A DNA stretch of 64,000 nt from CADEED01 sp035525785 (lineage in GTDB: Bacteria; Pseudomonadota; Gammaproteobacteria; Steroidobacterales; Steroidobacteraceae). The stretch spans positions 1-64,000 of the forward strand of contig DATLDQ010000149.1 in the NCBI GenBank assembly GCA_035525785.1. The letters run 5' to 3'. Below, one piece after another: positions 25,666 through 35,915 of this stretch (its first letter is position 1; each line of letters begins with the position of its first letter). Position numbers and translations under genes: made by a program. The notes under the pieces were generated by a model. It searched no databases. It worked only from the letters and a program-made list of their open reading frames with translations, and was not told the origin of the DNA.

Positions 25666-26701
25666 ACAGGTCCCAGGTGTCCTCTGCCAGCACGTTCGGC
25701 AGCCGCGCCGCGGTTATCCCGTACGAGCCGTGCGCCAGCACGTCGCCCTCCGACACGCCGCAGGACTCCGGTATCGGAACCGCCTCGTTCTCGCCGAGAT
25801 AGGCGGCCGTGCCGCGCAGCCGCTCGCTGCGCGCCGCCAGCTCCTGGTTGATGCCGCTGCGCTGCTTGATGAGGTTGCGCGCCTTCACCACATCGCTCAT
25901 CAGCGAGACGCATGCGGCGAGATCGCCGTAGTGCTCGGTGGCCTCGCGGCGCGACATGGCCGCGCGCGCGGCGCCCACGAGGTTGGTCTTCGCCAGCCTG
26001 AGGCACAGGGCTTCGGCGCAGGCGATGGCGGCGATGTTGATCGCGCGCTTGCTCTCGACCGACAGCCCGGGGAAGTCGGCTGCCCCGGCCTTGTCGAGAT
26101 CCTCGACGCGGGCGCGCGCGGCCAGCAGGTTTCGTTGCGCACCCTCGACGGCGGCTTCCAGGGCCGGCCGCTGGGCCGCCACCTTGGGTTTCTCCCAGCG
26201 ATGCCAGAACTTGTCGAGCTTGGCGATGCGCGCATCGCAGGCCGCCAGCTGCTGGCGCGCCGCGACCACCAGTGTCTCGGCCTGCCGCAGTTGCTGCTCG
26301 AGCGCCTGGCGCTGCGCGAATTGCCGGCGGTTGCCTTCGAGCGCGAAGGCCTTGCGCTCACGTTCTTCCTGCTTGGCGGAGAGCTCCTTCACGAGCTGCG
26401 CGATGATCTCGCGTCCGTCGAGCCACAAGGCCCGCAGGTGGTAGAAGACCAGGGTGGATAGACCGGTGTCGGCGGATTCGAGGCGTCTCTCGAGGCCTTC
26501 GAACATCTCCTGCACGCGCTGCGTCGCCGCTTCCTGCTGCTTGAGGCGGTCGCGCATGCGCTGCACGGTTTCGCCCAGCTCCTCGTGCTGCTTGCGCAAC
26601 TCTGCGCGGCTGCGGAACAGCTCGACGACGCGGCCGTCTTCGACCTGCGGTTCAGCCGGCTTGTTGGCGCCGAGGAAGGCGAATGGCTTGAGGGCTTTCA
26701 T
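25646..26701 (-). CDS. Coiled-coil protein of unknown function
   Basis: A 351-residue soluble protein, mostly helical. Residues about 28-215 are long heptad-like segments rich in Glu, Arg, Gln and Leu; the C-terminal third is a globular helical region with NIAAIACAEALCLRLAK, and the protein ends in DTWDLFRVLLQ. There is no signal peptide or membrane segment, and no enzymatic motif. It is followed upstream by the DUF1249 gene 29 nt away on the same strand, so they may be co-transcribed. It overlaps the end of the RND operon by 20 bp. No confident family assignment. Confidence 0.75.
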   Translation of the reverse strand: MKALKPFAFLGANKPAEPQVEDGRVVELFRSRAELRKQHEELGETVQRMRDRLKQQEAATQRVQEMFEGLERRLESADTGLSTLVFYHLRALWLDGREIIAQLVKELSAKQEERERKAFALEGNRRQFAQRQALEQQLRQAETLVVAARQQLAACDARIAKLDKFWHRWEKPKVAAQRPALEAAVEGAQRNLLAARARVEDLDKAGAADFPGLSVESKRAINIAAIACAEALCLRLAKTNLVGAARAAMSRREATEHYGDLAACVSLMSDVVKARNLIKQRSGINQELAARSERLRGTAAYLGENEAVPIPESCGVSEGDVLAHGSYGITAARLPNVLAEDTWDLFRVLLQ

Positions 26702-26730
26702 GGGCTCCCACGCGGTGCGGGGAGCGCAAA

Positions 26731-27207
26731 TCAGTCAGCGCGAAACCCGTGGCCGCGGTCGATACAGTACTCCAGCCACTTGTTTAACATCGTATTGCGG
26801 GCCCAGCGCTGATCCAGTTCACGCTCCACCGCGCTGCGCAGGCGCCGCAGGATCTCGTGATCGTGCGCGCTCTTCACCGTCGATTCCGGGGCCCATTCCT
26901 GGGCCTCCACGAGACGCGCATCGTGATACACGCGCACCTTCAGGTCGGGGTAGGTGGAGCTGTCCACCGCTTCCCCGAACAGATAGGTGAGGTCAAGAGT
27001 GGTGGTGTAAGGCGAGCGCTCGGTCACCGTGAGACGCAGGTCACAGTCGTCGGCGACGCGCGACAGGCGAACCCCTGCGAGCTCGCCAAGATTCCCGGCG
27101 AGCGCAGCCAGGCGCAGGTAGTTGCTCTCGTACAGGGACATGAGCGCCACGAAGCTGCGCGGCTTCGAGCGCCAGGAAACGAGAGTCAGTGTGTCGTTCA
27201 ACATCAT
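26731..27207 (-). CDS. DUF1249 family protein (YqiB-like)
   Basis: A 158-residue cytoplasmic protein resembling E. coli YqiB. Shared features are YESNYLRLAAL near the N-terminus, the DLRLTVTERSPYTTTL strand region, LKVRVYHDARLVEAQEW and the C-terminal LNKWLEYCIDRGH. Function is unknown; in E. coli it lies near nudF and cpdA. The ATG at 27205-27207 is chosen because a good promoter (-35 27238-27243, -10 27216-27221) ends 8 nt before it; a TTG at 27243 lies inside the -35 box. Confidence 0.85.
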   Translation of the reverse strand: MMLNDTLTLVSWRSKPRSFVALMSLYESNYLRLAALAGNLGELAGVRLSRVADDCDLRLTVTERSPYTTTLDLTYLFGEAVDSSTYPDLKVRVYHDARLVEAQEWAPESTVKSAHDHEILRRLRSAVERELDQRWARNTMLNKWLEYCIDRGHGFRAD

Positions 27208-27208
27208 C

Positions 27209-27243
27209 TGGTCCGAATATAGCGGACCAATTCGATCATTCAA
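27209..27243 (-). promoter_or_regulatory. Promoter and palindromic operator of the DUF1249 gene
   Basis: TTGAAT (27238-27243), a 16-nt spacer and TATATT (27216-27221) on the minus strand form a clear promoter. The -10 lies inside a perfect palindrome, TGGTCCG-N7-CGGACCA (27209-27229), well placed for a repressor. The palindrome ends 1 nt before the ATG, so the mRNA would be leaderless. Confidence 0.6.
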
Positions 27244-27364
27244 GACGCAAATCTCAAGCCAATCGGGCGTGACGCAGTTCGCGGCGCCATTTTTTTTCGC
27301 ACTGACCCGGAATGTTCACCGCGCATGATGGCGCGATGAAACGCAATCGGCGTTCGCCTCGCAT

Positions 27365-28336
27365 TCAGCGAGAGCCGGCCTTGCCGTTCAGGAAAGCGCA
27401 GGAGCCCAGGTCCACGTTGCCACCCGAGATGACGATGCCCACGGCCTCGCCCGGCCTGCCGAGGCCGCCCGCCAATGCCGCGGCCAGCGCCACCGCCGAG
27501 GACGGTTCGATGAGGAGCTTGAGATCCTGGAGCGCGAGGCGCATGCCTTCGATGATCTGAGCTTCGCTGACGGGCACCACATCGTCGACCAGTGAGCGCA
27601 GCAGTTCGAAATTGCGCACGCCGATGGAACCGCGCAGACCATCCGCCAAGGTATCCGGCGTGGACACGGAACAGCGTGTCCCGGTCTTGAGCGACCGATA
27701 GGCGTCGTCGGCGTTGGCAGGCTCGGCGCCGACCACGCGCAGCGCAGGCATCAGCGCCTTGGCGGCGAGCGCCGTGCCGCCGATGAGACCGCCGCCCCCG
27801 ACCGGCGTGCAGATCACGTCGAGATCGGGCACCTCGGCGAGGAATTCGAGAGCGGCCGTGCCCTGCCCGGCGATGATGCGCTCGTCATCGAACGGATGCA
27901 CCACCTCGCCGGATTCACGCGCGAGGATTTCCTGGAGCTTCTGTTCGCGCGCCGCGAGGCCGGGCTCGCAGAACTCGATGCGCGCGCCCGCGGCTTCGAT
28001 GTTCGCCACCTTCACGCGCGCCGAGTCGCGCGGCACCACCACCACCGCGCGCATGCCGCGCGCCCGCGCGGCGAGCGCCAACGCGTTGCCGTGGTTGCCT
28101 GATGAATGCGTGAGCACCAGCGGCGTGCGCGCCGGGTCGAGCTGCAACACGGTGTTCATGGCGCCGCGATACTTGAAAGCGCCGCCGGTCTGCAGGTTCT
28201 CGCACTTGAAGAACACCCTGCGGCCGCAACGCGCGTCGAAGGCATCGCTGCGCATGACCGGCGTACGCACCACGTGCGGCCCGATGCGCGCCGCCGCGGC
28301 CACCACGTCTGCGAATGTCGGCAGCGGCGCGTTCAC
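27365..28336 (-). CDS. PLP-dependent threonine/serine dehydratase family protein
   Basis: A 323-residue fold-type II PLP enzyme that probably deaminates threonine or serine to a 2-oxoacid, or racemises serine. It has the Schiff-base Lys in GGAFKYRGA, the HSSGNHGNALALAARARG phosphate-region motif, and the glycine loop PVGGGGLIGG. It lacks the C-terminal regulatory domain of biosynthetic IlvA, so it is of the short catabolic type. It starts with GTG and overlaps orn by 4 nt, which suggests coupled translation. Confidence 0.9.
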   Translation of the reverse strand: MNAPLPTFADVVAAAARIGPHVVRTPVMRSDAFDARCGRRVFFKCENLQTGGAFKYRGAMNTVLQLDPARTPLVLTHSSGNHGNALALAARARGMRAVVVVPRDSARVKVANIEAAGARIEFCEPGLAAREQKLQEILARESGEVVHPFDDERIIAGQGTAALEFLAEVPDLDVICTPVGGGGLIGGTALAAKALMPALRVVGAEPANADDAYRSLKTGTRCSVSTPDTLADGLRGSIGVRNFELLRSLVDDVVPVSEAQIIEGMRLALQDLKLLIEPSSAVALAAALAGGLGRPGEAVGIVISGGNVDLGSCAFLNGKAGSR

Positions 28337-28890
28337 AGGCGCGCGAATTCAGGCGCGAAGAAATGCTCCCGGTAGTACGCGAGCTCGCGGATCGACTCCT
28401 GTATGTCGTCGAGCGCCTTGTGCGTTCCCTGCTTGGAGAAGCCCGGGATGATGCCCGGCGCCCAGCGGCGCGCAAGCTCTTTGACGGTACTCACGTCGAG
28501 GTTGCGGTAGTGGAAGAACTTCTCGAGGGTCGGCATGTGACGCGCGAGGAAGCGGCGGTCCTGGCAGATGCTGTTGCCGCACATGGGCGAGGCGTTCTGC
28601 TCGACCAGCGCCTTCACGAACTCGAGCGTTCGTTGTTCGGCGCTGGCCATGGTGTACTTGCTGTCGCGCACGCGCGTGATGAGCCCCGAGGCGCCATGCG
28701 TGCGCGTATTCCATTCGTCCATGGCCTCGAGCACCGCATCGGGCTGGTGGATGGCGATGACCGGCCCCTCGGCGACGATGTCGAGATTGGCGTCCGTGAC
28801 GATGGTGGCCATCTCGATGATCACGTCGGTGTCGGGCTTGAGGCCCGTCATCTCCAGATCGATCCAGATGAGATAGTCGCTGCTCGGCAT
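28333..28890 (-). CDS. orn: Oligoribonuclease
   Basis: A 3'-5' exonuclease that finishes RNA decay by cutting short oligoribonucleotides, including pGpG from c-di-GMP turnover. The 185-residue protein has the DEDDh motifs: YLIWIDLEMTGL near the N-terminus, the middle region with GNSICQDRRFLARHMP, and HKALDDIQESIREL near the end. The ATG at 28888-28890 gives the family N-terminus; the frame is open upstream. It is divergent from rsgA, 25 nt away. A diguanylate cyclase is encoded at 55.7-57.6 kb, but the link is only general. Confidence 0.96.
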   Translation of the reverse strand: MPSSDYLIWIDLEMTGLKPDTDVIIEMATIVTDANLDIVAEGPVIAIHQPDAVLEAMDEWNTRTHGASGLITRVRDSKYTMASAEQRTLEFVKALVEQNASPMCGNSICQDRRFLARHMPTLEKFFHYRNLDVSTVKELARRWAPGIIPGFSKQGTHKALDDIQESIRELAYYREHFFAPEFARL

Positions 28891-28915
28891 AACGATTGAC
28901 GCGATACTACAGGGA

Positions 28916-29869
28916 ATGACTGCCGAAACCACCGCGGAAGCCGGCGAAGACGCGCCATTTGAGGCAGAAGTGATCGCGGCCTACGGCCGGCATCTGCTGG
29001 TGCGCGCCGGCGCGCGCGAATTGCGTGCCCGACCCTCGGGCCGCCGGCTGTCGATCGTGTGCGGCGACCGTGTGAAGTGCGAAGTCGACCGCAAGCACGA
29101 CGAAGTGCTCATCGTCGAAGTGCTGCCACGGCGTACGCTGCTCGCGCGCGCGAGCGTGCGCGGCGATAGTGAACCGGTGGTCGCCAACATCACGCGGCTG
29201 GTGGTGGTGCTCGCGCCGTTGCCGCGTCCGGATTTCTTCGTGATCGACCGTTATCTGTGCGCCGCCACCGCGGCCGGCATTGCCGGCGCGATCGCCGTCA
29301 ACAAGTCCGACCTGGGCGACGAGGACCTGACGGAGGACCTGCGCGCATTCGATGCCGCCGGTTATCAGCGCGTGCGGTGTTCGGCGAAAGCAGGACAAGG
29401 CCTCGATGATCTGCGCACCCTGCTCGCCACTGGCGCGAGTGTGCTGGTGGGGCAATCCGGCGTGGGCAAGTCGTCGCTGGTGCGCGCCCTTCTGCCCGAC
29501 GAGGAGATCGCGACGGGCGAGCTCATGCGCGAGGAGGAAGGGCGCCACACGACCACGGCGTCGCGCGCGTATCGGCTGAAGCCGGACGCCGCCAGCGGCA
29601 CATTGATCGACTCGCCGGGCGTCCGCGACTTCGCGCCGGCCATCGATCACCTGGACGAGCAGACGCTGGGCTTTCCGGAGGTGGATGCGCGCGCGGTCCG
29701 CTGTCGTTTCCAGGATTGCAAACACCTGCAGGAACCGGGATGCGCAGTGATCGCTGCCGTTGAGACGCGCGAGATGTCCGCGCGCCGTTACGAGAGTTAT
29801 CGAAGATTGCGCCGGTTGTATTCCGACCTCGTCGAAGCCCGCGGACCCAGGTCACGCAAACCTCGTTAG
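28916..29869 (+). CDS. rsgA: Ribosome small-subunit GTPase RsgA
   Basis: RsgA assists maturation of the 30S subunit. The 317-residue protein has an N-terminal OB fold, then a circularly permuted GTPase with NKSD (G4) first, G1 as GQSGVGKSSL and G3 as DSPGVRDF, and a C-terminal zinc site in CRFQDCKHLQEPGC. All are in the expected order. It is divergent from orn, the usual gammaproteobacterial neighbour. A GATACT box ends 7 nt before the ATG. Confidence 0.96.
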   Translation: MTAETTAEAGEDAPFEAEVIAAYGRHLLVRAGARELRARPSGRRLSIVCGDRVKCEVDRKHDEVLIVEVLPRRTLLARASVRGDSEPVVANITRLVVVLAPLPRPDFFVIDRYLCAATAAGIAGAIAVNKSDLGDEDLTEDLRAFDAAGYQRVRCSAKAGQGLDDLRTLLATGASVLVGQSGVGKSSLVRALLPDEEIATGELMREEEGRHTTTASRAYRLKPDAASGTLIDSPGVRDFAPAIDHLDEQTLGFPEVDARAVRCRFQDCKHLQEPGCAVIAAVETREMSARRYESYRRLRRLYSDLVEARGPRSRKPR

Positions 29870-29877
29870 TGTTGTAT

Positions 29878-29889
29878 GGTACCGGTACC
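29878..29889. promoter_or_regulatory. Palindromic operator candidate before the GH3 gene
   Basis: GGTACCGGTACC is a perfect 12-bp palindrome, 55 nt before the GH3 start and 8 nt after rsgA. Its CG centre and symmetric form resemble LacI-family operators, which often control sugar-polymer genes. No LacI-type gene lies in the window. Confidence 0.4.
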
Positions 29890-29944
29890 GCGCGCGGGAT
29901 GAAGGGGGTGCCATCCGGCGGCCACCCGCGCACGAGGAGCCGAC

Positions 29945-32599
<2,655 letters not shown>

Positions 32600-32620
32600 C
32601 TACCAGGGAAGCGTCGCCCC

Positions 32621-33217
32621 TCAGACCATCTGCCGCCCCGCGAGCGCATGCGCCAGCGTGCCACCGTCCACGTATTCGAGCTCGCCGCCGATCGGTATGC
32701 CATGCGCGATGCGGCTGGCCTGGATCTTCCGCTGGGCTGCGCGCTCACCCAGGAAGTGCGCCGTCGCCTCGCCTTCCACGGTGGGGTTGGTGGCCAGGAT
32801 GACTTCGCGGACCTCGCCCGCGTCCAGCAGCGCCTCGAACTCGCGCGCGCCGATCTGTTCCGGGCCGATGCCGTCGAGTGGCGACAGGTGACCGTGCAGC
32901 ACGAAGTAGCGTCCGCGGAAACTCCCGGACTGCTCCACGGCCACGACGTCGGCCGGCGACTCGACCACGCAGAGCAGTGAGCCATCGCGCGAACTCGACG
33001 AACAGATGGAACAGAGCTCGCTGTCGGTGAGCATGCGACACCGCTTGCAGCGGCCGATGCTTTCCAGACCCGAGATCAGCGCGTCGGCCAGCGTGCGCGC
33101 GCCGCCGCGGCCACCCTGCAGCAGGTGGAATGCCATGCGCTGAGCGGTCTTGGGCCCGACTCCGGGCAGAGCGCGCAGCGCCTCGATGAGCCTGGCGAGC
33201 GGAGCGGCATGCTGCAT
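32621..33217 (-). CDS. recR: Recombination mediator RecR
   Basis: RecR works with RecF and RecO to load RecA at gaps. The 198-residue protein has the helix-hairpin-helix LRALPGVGPKTAQRMAFHLL, a four-Cys zinc finger (CKRC...CSIC), and a Toprim domain with VVESPADV and the acidic residues after it. It ends a three-gene group (dnaX, ybaB, recR) in the classical order, 27 nt after ybaB. Confidence 0.97.
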   Translation of the reverse strand: MQHAAPLARLIEALRALPGVGPKTAQRMAFHLLQGGRGGARTLADALISGLESIGRCKRCRMLTDSELCSICSSSSRDGSLLCVVESPADVVAVEQSGSFRGRYFVLHGHLSPLDGIGPEQIGAREFEALLDAGEVREVILATNPTVEGEATAHFLGERAAQRKIQASRIAHGIPIGGELEYVDGGTLAHALAGRQMV

Positions 33218-33244
33218 TGAATGATGTCGCCTGCTGCGATGTAG

Positions 33245-33565
33245 TTAGAAGGGGAGCTTGATCCCGGGCGGCAGCGACACGCCCGACATCACCGACGACA
33301 TGCGCGCCTGCGTCTGCGTCTCGACCTTGTTGACCGCGTCGTTGATGGCGGCGGCAACCAGGTCTTCGAGCATCTCGCGATCCTCGGAGATCACCTGCGG
33401 CTCGATCTGCACGCGCTTCACTTCATGCTTGCCCGACATCGTGACCTTCACCATGCCGCCACCGGACTCGCCGATGACTTCCATGTTGGCGATCTCTTCC
33501 TGGGCCTTCTTCATGTTGGCCTGCAGGGCCATCGCCTGCTTCATCATGTTTCCACCACCGCGCAT
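33245..33565 (-). CDS. ybaB: YbaB/EbfC family nucleoid-associated protein
   Basis: A 106-residue DNA-binding protein that forms tweezer-like dimers. The sequence MKQAMALQANMKKAQEEIANM, the strand region GGGMVKVTMSGKHEVKRVQI and the C-terminal helix with EDLVAAAINDA are all typical. It lies between dnaX and recR on the same strand, 11 nt after dnaX. Confidence 0.96.
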   Translation of the reverse strand: MRGGGNMMKQAMALQANMKKAQEEIANMEVIGESGGGMVKVTMSGKHEVKRVQIEPQVISEDREMLEDLVAAAINDAVNKVETQTQARMSSVMSGVSLPPGIKLPF

Positions 33566-33576
33566 CTAACTTCTCC

Positions 33577-35178
33577 TCATTGTTCCGTGGGCCGCACCGA
33601 CTCTGGATGCAGCGTGGCGCCGAACCTCGACTTGAGCTCGCGCACCATGGGGTCTTCTTCGAGCGAGCGGCGCGCCGCGTCGAGAGATTCGGCCGTACGA
33701 CGTTCGCCGGTCTGGCTGGGAGTCTCGACATTGGCCGCGCCATCGACGAATTCCAGCTTCACCGGGCCGCCGAGATATTTCGCGAGCGCCTGCGAAAGCT
33801 TCTCGACCTGCGCCGGCGTGCGCCCCGCCTTGGGATCGATGGCCAGTCGCAGCGTGTTGCCGCGGTGCTCGATGAGCGCGCAGTTCGTCGCCAGCTGGCG
33901 GGCGGCGCCGGTGAGATCGAGGTCGCCGATCACGCGCGCCCATTGCACCGGCTCGATCGCGCCCGCCGATGCGGGACGCACGATGGGCGCCACGGTTATC
34001 GAAGGCGGAGCGGCCGAGGGCATGGATGAGCTGCCTGCGCCCGCGCCCGCGACGCGCGGCGTACCACCCGACGCGGCACCGGTCGCCGGACCACCCACCG
34101 GGCGGAACGCGAGCATGCGCACCAGCGTCATCTCGAAACCCGTGCGCGCATCCGGCGCGTAGCCGAGATCGCGACGCCCGAGGATGGCGGTCTGGTAGTA
34201 GAGCTGCACGTCTTCCGCGGATATGGCGCTCGCGAGCTCGCGCAACAGCGCCGGATCGTACAGCTCGTCGCCTTCGTATCCCGACACCAGCTGCTGCAGG
34301 GCCACGCGCGTGAGCAGCGCCGCGATATCGTCGAGCACCTGTGCGTAGTCCGGAGAGAATTCTTCCAGCGCCTTCGAGGTGGAGAGCAACTGCGCGGCGT
34401 CACCGGTGGCGAGAGCGCGCGCGAGCTTGCTCACGTGGTCGCGATCGATGGTGCCCAGCATCGCGCGCGCCGCTTTCTCGTCGACTTTGCCACCGCCGAA
34501 GGCGATGAGCTGGTCGGTGAGCGACAGCGCGTCGCGCATGCTGCCATCCGCGGCTTGCGCGACCAGGCGAATCGCGGCGGGCTCGTGCGGAATCTTCTCC
34601 GCGTCCAGCACCTTCACGAGGTGCTCGCCGATGAGACTCACGGGCAGGCGCTTGAGGTTGAACTGCAGGCAGCGCGACAGCACGGTGACCGGCAGCTTCT
34701 GCGGATCGGTGGTCGCGAGCAGGAACTTCACGTGCGGCGGCGGCTCCTCGAGCGTCTTGAGCAGCGCATTGAACGAATGCGTGGAGAGCATGTGCACTTC
34801 GTCGACCAGGTAGACCTTGTAGCGCCCGCGCGTCGGGGCGTACTGCACGTTCTCGAGGAGCTCGCGCGTGTCATCCACCTTGGTGCGCGAAGCAGCGTCG
34901 ACTTCGATGAGATCGACGAAGCGCCCCTCGTCTATCTCCTTGCACGAGGCGCACACGCCGCAGGGCCTGGCGGTGACGCCGGTCTCGCAGTTGAGGCACT
35001 TCGACAGGATGCGCGCGATCGTGGTCTTGCCCACGCCGCGCGTGCCGGTGAACAGGAAGGCGTGATGCACGCGCCCCTGCGTGAGCGCGTTGTCGAGCGC
35101 CACGCGGACGTGCTCCTGGCCCACCAGTTCGGCAAAGGAGCGGGGCCGCCACTTGCGGGCCAGCGCGAGATAACTCAT
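33577..35178 (-). CDS. dnaX: DNA polymerase III subunits gamma and tau
   Basis: DnaX is the clamp-loader ATPase of the replicative polymerase. The 533-residue protein has Walker A GTRGVGKTTIA, a Cys4 zinc module (CLNC...CGVCASC), Walker B VYLVDEVHML and the SRC sensor motif. A Gly/Ala/Pro-rich linker (about 355-400) precedes the tau-specific C-terminal domain. I see no A-rich slippery heptamer like the E. coli one, so a short gamma form by frameshifting is not indicated. Upstream are ffs and tRNA-Ser; downstream ybaB and recR. Confidence 0.96.
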   Translation of the reverse strand: MSYLALARKWRPRSFAELVGQEHVRVALDNALTQGRVHHAFLFTGTRGVGKTTIARILSKCLNCETGVTARPCGVCASCKEIDEGRFVDLIEVDAASRTKVDDTRELLENVQYAPTRGRYKVYLVDEVHMLSTHSFNALLKTLEEPPPHVKFLLATTDPQKLPVTVLSRCLQFNLKRLPVSLIGEHLVKVLDAEKIPHEPAAIRLVAQAADGSMRDALSLTDQLIAFGGGKVDEKAARAMLGTIDRDHVSKLARALATGDAAQLLSTSKALEEFSPDYAQVLDDIAALLTRVALQQLVSGYEGDELYDPALLRELASAISAEDVQLYYQTAILGRRDLGYAPDARTGFEMTLVRMLAFRPVGGPATGAASGGTPRVAGAGAGSSSMPSAAPPSITVAPIVRPASAGAIEPVQWARVIGDLDLTGAARQLATNCALIEHRGNTLRLAIDPKAGRTPAQVEKLSQALAKYLGGPVKLEFVDGAANVETPSQTGERRTAESLDAARRSLEEDPMVRELKSRFGATLHPESVRPTEQ

Positions 35179-35213
35179 GCGTTGCTGCGTCCCCGTTGCT
35201 CATCGTCGAGGGA

Positions 35214-35325
35214 GGCAGCCCGCACCAGCCGGACTTCGGCGCCCGACATCGCCGCTACCGCTGCTCCCTTCCGGGCCTGACGGGGTTTACAACTAGTCGT
35301 CGCGAAGGAGCCGATACGGACTGCC
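35214..35325 (-). ncRNA. ffs: Signal recognition particle 4.5S RNA
   Basis: On the minus strand CCCGGAAGGGAGCAG preceded by GTCAGG is the conserved domain-IV loop that binds Ffh. The ends were set from the terminal helix: 5' GGCAGTCCG pairs with 3' CGGGCTGCC (one wobble), giving 112 nt, near the 114 nt of E. coli. It lies 35 nt before dnaX, the usual site, and only 12 nt after the 3' end of tRNA-Ser. Ends are inferred to within a few bases. Confidence 0.9.
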
Positions 35326-35337
35326 ATGGTTCAATAT

Positions 35338-35428
35338 TGGCGGACAGGCAGGGATTCGAACCCTGGAACACCTTTTGGATGTTACTTGCTTTCCAAGCAA
35401 GCGCCTTCGACCGCTCGGCCACCTGTCC
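35338..35428 (-). tRNA. tRNA-Ser (anticodon GGA)
   Basis: A 91-nt class II tRNA on the minus strand. The acceptor GGACAGG pairs with CCTGTCC before G-CCA, which is encoded. The anticodon arm is CTTGC-TTGGAAA-GCAAG with anticodon GGA (reads UCC/UCU). A long variable arm follows (about 19 nt, typical of Ser), and the T arm is CAGGG-TTCGAAT-CCCTG. It is directly upstream of ffs. Confidence 0.97.
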
Positions 35429-35486
35429 GCTGCCCCGCCCGACCGGTGGATCGAACGGGGTGCGCATGATAACGGAAGTGCGGACG

Positions 35487-35876
35487 TTACTGCGTCGGGA
35501 CTTCGCGCGGCTTGGCCGGCAGCGCGGCGGGCGCCGGGGGCGCGCTCTTGGAAGGGCCGAACGGCGGCGGCGCGTCCAGGCAGGACTCATCGCGCCCGCG
35601 GACCCGCTCGGGGGTATCCAGCTGGGGGATCTTCAGGCCGTTGCGGGTATCGGGATTCTCGAGCCCATCCGGAGCCTTGAGCGGGGGCATTTCCTTGGCG
35701 CCGATGTAGTCCTTGTTGGACTGCTTGCAGACGATTTTCTCGGTCTTGCCGAAGGGCTGGCCGGGCAGCGCACCGTTGCCTAGCTTGCGCATGCCGTTGC
35801 ACCCGGACACGCAGACAGTGGCCAGGCCGGCGAGCAAGACCAGGGCAAGCGAGGGAATCGTCAGGGCGATGCGCAT
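35487..35876 (-). CDS. Short lipoprotein resembling the N-terminus of BamC
   Basis: A 129-residue lipoprotein: signal peptide with lipobox VSGC (Cys26). The mature part contains KEMPPLKAPDGLENPDT and GLKIPQL, which resembles the unstructured N-terminal segment by which BamC contacts BamD in E. coli. It lies 39 nt after dapA on the same strand, exactly where bamC is in other Gammaproteobacteria. It lacks both globular helix-grip domains of BamC (344 residues in E. coli) and ends in a Pro/Ala-rich tail. Assignment as a reduced BamC is inferred from motif and position. Confidence 0.65.
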   Translation of the reverse strand: MRIALTIPSLALVLLAGLATVCVSGCNGMRKLGNGALPGQPFGKTEKIVCKQSNKDYIGAKEMPPLKAPDGLENPDTRNGLKIPQLDTPERVRGRDESCLDAPPPFGPSKSAPPAPAALPAKPREVPTQ

Positions 35877-35915
35877 GTGGTTGCGACCTTGGTGGCTGCG
35901 ACTAGTTCACGAGCT

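Noticed and set aside
33577..35178. Programmed frameshift site for a gamma form of DnaX
   Set aside because: I see no A-rich slippery heptamer in the coding strand, so there is no basis for calling one.
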